Positions 62,487 through 64,000 of a stretch of DNA of 64,000 bases are shown piece after piece. Made by a program: the position numbers and the translations under genes. Origin of the DNA: Pseudomonadales bacterium. Its GTDB lineage: Bacteria; Pseudomonadota; Gammaproteobacteria; Pseudomonadales; Azotimanducaceae. The notes below the pieces were generated by a model. It did no database searches. It saw only the letters and a program-made list of their open reading frames with translations, and had not been told where the DNA came from. The stretch is taken from the NCBI GenBank assembly GCA_041395945.1, contig JAWKZN010000002.1, forward strand, positions 372,001 to 436,000, read 5' to 3'. The first letter of the stretch is position 1. Every line of letters starts with the position of its first letter.

Positions 62487-62852
62487 TCAGGCAACCATCA
62501 CGCCCAACGCCAAGGCAAACATCACAGTGGTCACAGGGCCCCACAGCCGGCGCTCGGCGCCTGATGGTGTGATCCAGTTCAGCAGCATCGAAACCGCCTG
62601 TACACCGAGCGCACCCCAGGCCGCCCAGCGCGGCCAGTTCGGCCATCCACCAGCTCCTGAGAGCACCGCTCCTGCCATCATCATCAGCAGCAGAATCGAG
62701 ATTGCCGCGATAACCCTGCCCCGCAGCGGCAGCACACCCGTGTGGCCACCACCCTGGGTGAGATGACCCCAGGGGGCGCCGGCGATCAGACAGATCTGAA
62801 ACAGGATCACGCCTGCGCACAGTACTGCATAAATGAACGCTGCCGACTGCAC
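62487..62852 (-). CDS. Small multi-pass membrane protein
   Basis: A 121-residue membrane protein with segments at about 6-24, 47-66 (VIAAISILLLMMMAGAVLSG), 76-93 and 101-119. It starts at GTG 3 bases after the stop of the upstream S41 protease gene, so it is probably cotranscribed. GxPWGHLTQGGGHTG between the first two helices looks conserved. The function is unknown. Confidence 0.65.
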   Translation of the reverse strand: MQSAAFIYAVLCAGVILFQICLIAGAPWGHLTQGGGHTGVLPLRGRVIAAISILLLMMMAGAVLSGAGGWPNWPRWAAWGALGVQAVSMLLNWITPSGAERRLWGPVTTVMFALALGVMVA

Positions 62853-62855
62853 CGG

Positions 62856-64000
62856 TTACTGCGCCTCTGCCCGGTCCGCCCGCTCGAAACTGCGAAAGAA
62901 GCCATCGTAAGACTCCTCTGTGAACCGGGACGCTGACCTGCCGTCTGCATCAAAGCGCACACGCAGCGTATCCGAGCTTTCCAGGTAGAAGAGTACTGGT
63001 GACGCAGCCACCAGCGCTTCCGCCATCCGCTCTCCGCGCCGATACCACAACCGGCCATCCTCGAAGGAAATGGTGCGATCGCCATAGTGGCCGGTCAGTG
63101 TCTCAAGCGCGCTCACCGCAACCGGCGACTGCGCTGCGCGCAGGTAGTCGAGCGCCCATTCCAGTTGCTGCTGCGCCAGCTCATCCTCGTTTCGGGCAAG
63201 TTCTGCGCCAAGGGCCAGTTCATGGGCCTGCCTTAACGCGGAGGATTCGCTGACATCCACATGGGGCTCAACGCCGCTACCCTCCCAGTTGCTGCCCGTG
63301 ATGGGGTTGATCGCCTTGCCGGTAGAAACGAAAACCGACCAGCCTCCACCGAGATCCATATCCTGGCCTGGATTCGCCGCACCATAAGTCGTCCGGCCAA
63401 CCAGCGTTCCTCGCTCCAGTGCGCGCAGGTTGTAGGCAAATTCCTCCGCCGCCGAGCCGGTTCGTGCACCAATCAGAACATAAACCGGCTTGTCGATCAG
63501 CCGCGCACCCGGCACCACCGGCAATGTCCAGAACTGACTGGTCTGATTCGAGGGTCGCCAGTAAAGGCTGTTGAGCAGCACCCCGGGCTCGATCAGATAA
63601 CTGCAGAGCAGCTGCACCATCGCAGGATCGCCGCCACCGTTGCGTCGCAGATCGAAGATCAGCGCATGCGCGTTTGCGACGAACTGCATGGCACCCGCTG
63701 CGGTGGGTCCGGCAGCTTCAGCTGCAGCAAACTCCCGCAGGTCGATGTAGCCGATGTTGCCCCGCAGAATCTCCACCTGTTGAAATCCGTAGTTGCGGCG
63801 GCGGATCGCGCCCGCGTAGTCCACAGCACCGGCTTCTGCTTCGATCACGGCCGGACCCGGCGGTCTGAAGCGAACCGAGAAGTGCCCGTCGAATGGCTTG
63901 AGGAGCTCCGTGAACCGGCTCGCCAGGCGGGATTCGTCTCGTGCTGCCCAGGTGCCCTCCCGCAGCAGTGCCGCGATTTCCCGTCCTGTGTCGGGTTCGA
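62856..64000 (-). CDS. S41-family peptidase, 5' end outside the window
   Basis: A C-terminal part of more than 380 residues with the tail-specific protease core: IGYIDLREF, ALIFDLRRNGGGDPAMVQLLCSYL, VYVLIGARTGSAAEEFAYNLRAL (catalytic Ser), GTLVGRTTYGAANPG (in place of the CtpA-type SYGKG). The frame stays open to the window edge, so the N-terminus is missing. The ~130 residues after the protease fold are an added domain, similar to the retinol-binding-protein-like or tricorn-type group in non-CtpA S41 enzymes. It is not closely related to the gene at 3892. Confidence 0.85.
   Translation of the reverse strand, partial: EPDTGREIAALLREGTWAARDESRLASRFTELLKPFDGHFSVRFRPPGPAVIEAEAGAVDYAGAIRRRNYGFQQVEILRGNIGYIDLREFAAAEAAGPTAAGAMQFVANAHALIFDLRRNGGGDPAMVQLLCSYLIEPGVLLNSLYWRPSNQTSQFWTLPVVPGARLIDKPVYVLIGARTGSAAEEFAYNLRALERGTLVGRTTYGAANPGQDMDLGGGWSVFVSTGKAINPITGSNWEGSGVEPHVDVSESSALRQAHELALGAELARNEDELAQQQLEWALDYLRAAQSPVAVSALETLTGHYGDRTISFEDGRLWYRRGERMAEALVAASPVLFYLESSDTLRVRFDADGRSASRFTEESYDGFFRSFERADRAEAQ

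Overview
The window comes from a GC-rich gammaproteobacterial chromosome. The first 12.4 kb is a housekeeping block whose order (rhodanese/secB, gpmI, envC, S41 protease, yibQ, hisA/hisB, asmA-like, mutY, yggX, tRNA-Phe) resembles the syntenic block of Pseudomonas and relatives, which supports that placement. I could not identify a genus; several secreted and catabolic genes suggest an environmental, possibly marine or soil, organism.

Region 1 (1-12,330) is this core block. Its oddities are a missing grxC between the rhodanese gene and secB, and a his segment reduced to hisB-hisA with hisH and hisF absent, where yibQ and hisA now overlap tail to tail.

Region 2 (12,331-about 29,730) is a genomic island at the tRNA-Phe gene. 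It has an intact ISL3-type insertion sequence with an 8-bp target duplication, a tyrosine integrase, a small DNA-binding protein, a gene-free but hairpin-rich stretch (about 15.2-15.9 kb), an AbiE-type toxin-antitoxin pair with a candidate operator, and a large defence cluster. The cluster consists of a small excisionase-type HTH protein, a UvrD-like helicase fused to a PD-(D/E)XK/Fe-S nuclease, a type III-like DNA methyltransferase and a DEAD/DEAH helicase-nuclease, all coupled in one operon. Divergent to it is a 1100-residue protein with a sacsin/Hsp90-like ATPase domain and a C-terminal DUF3883 nuclease-like domain. The right end carries a damaged copy of the 3' half of tRNA-Phe.

Region 3 (about 29.7-41 kb) is a decayed accessory zone: a GNAT acetyltransferase, a DUF4143-type ATPase (a broken paralogue lies inside the island), IS91-type transposase and SNF2 helicase remnants, a ParE/Phd toxin-antitoxin pair, an ECF sigma factor with a kinase gene broken by a stop codon, and AraC and metallo-hydrolase remnants. 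Within it is an apparently intact operon for a di-iron protein, an SCP2-like protein and a ferredoxin.

Region 4 (41-53 kb) holds cell-surface and signalling genes: a DUF481 outer-membrane protein, a seven-repeat FG-GAP lipoprotein, an intact Ser/Thr kinase with TPR-like repeats, a ~1980-residue secreted protein in which a PEP-CTERM segment is followed by a second signal peptide, and a divergent ECF sigma factor. Region 5 (53-64 kb) holds a DUF222-HNH nuclease under a near-perfect LexA box, a two-subunit Mo hydroxylase, an acyl-CoA synthetase, a hydrolase-OsmC fusion, a SurE-like phosphatase and an S41 protease that runs off the right edge.
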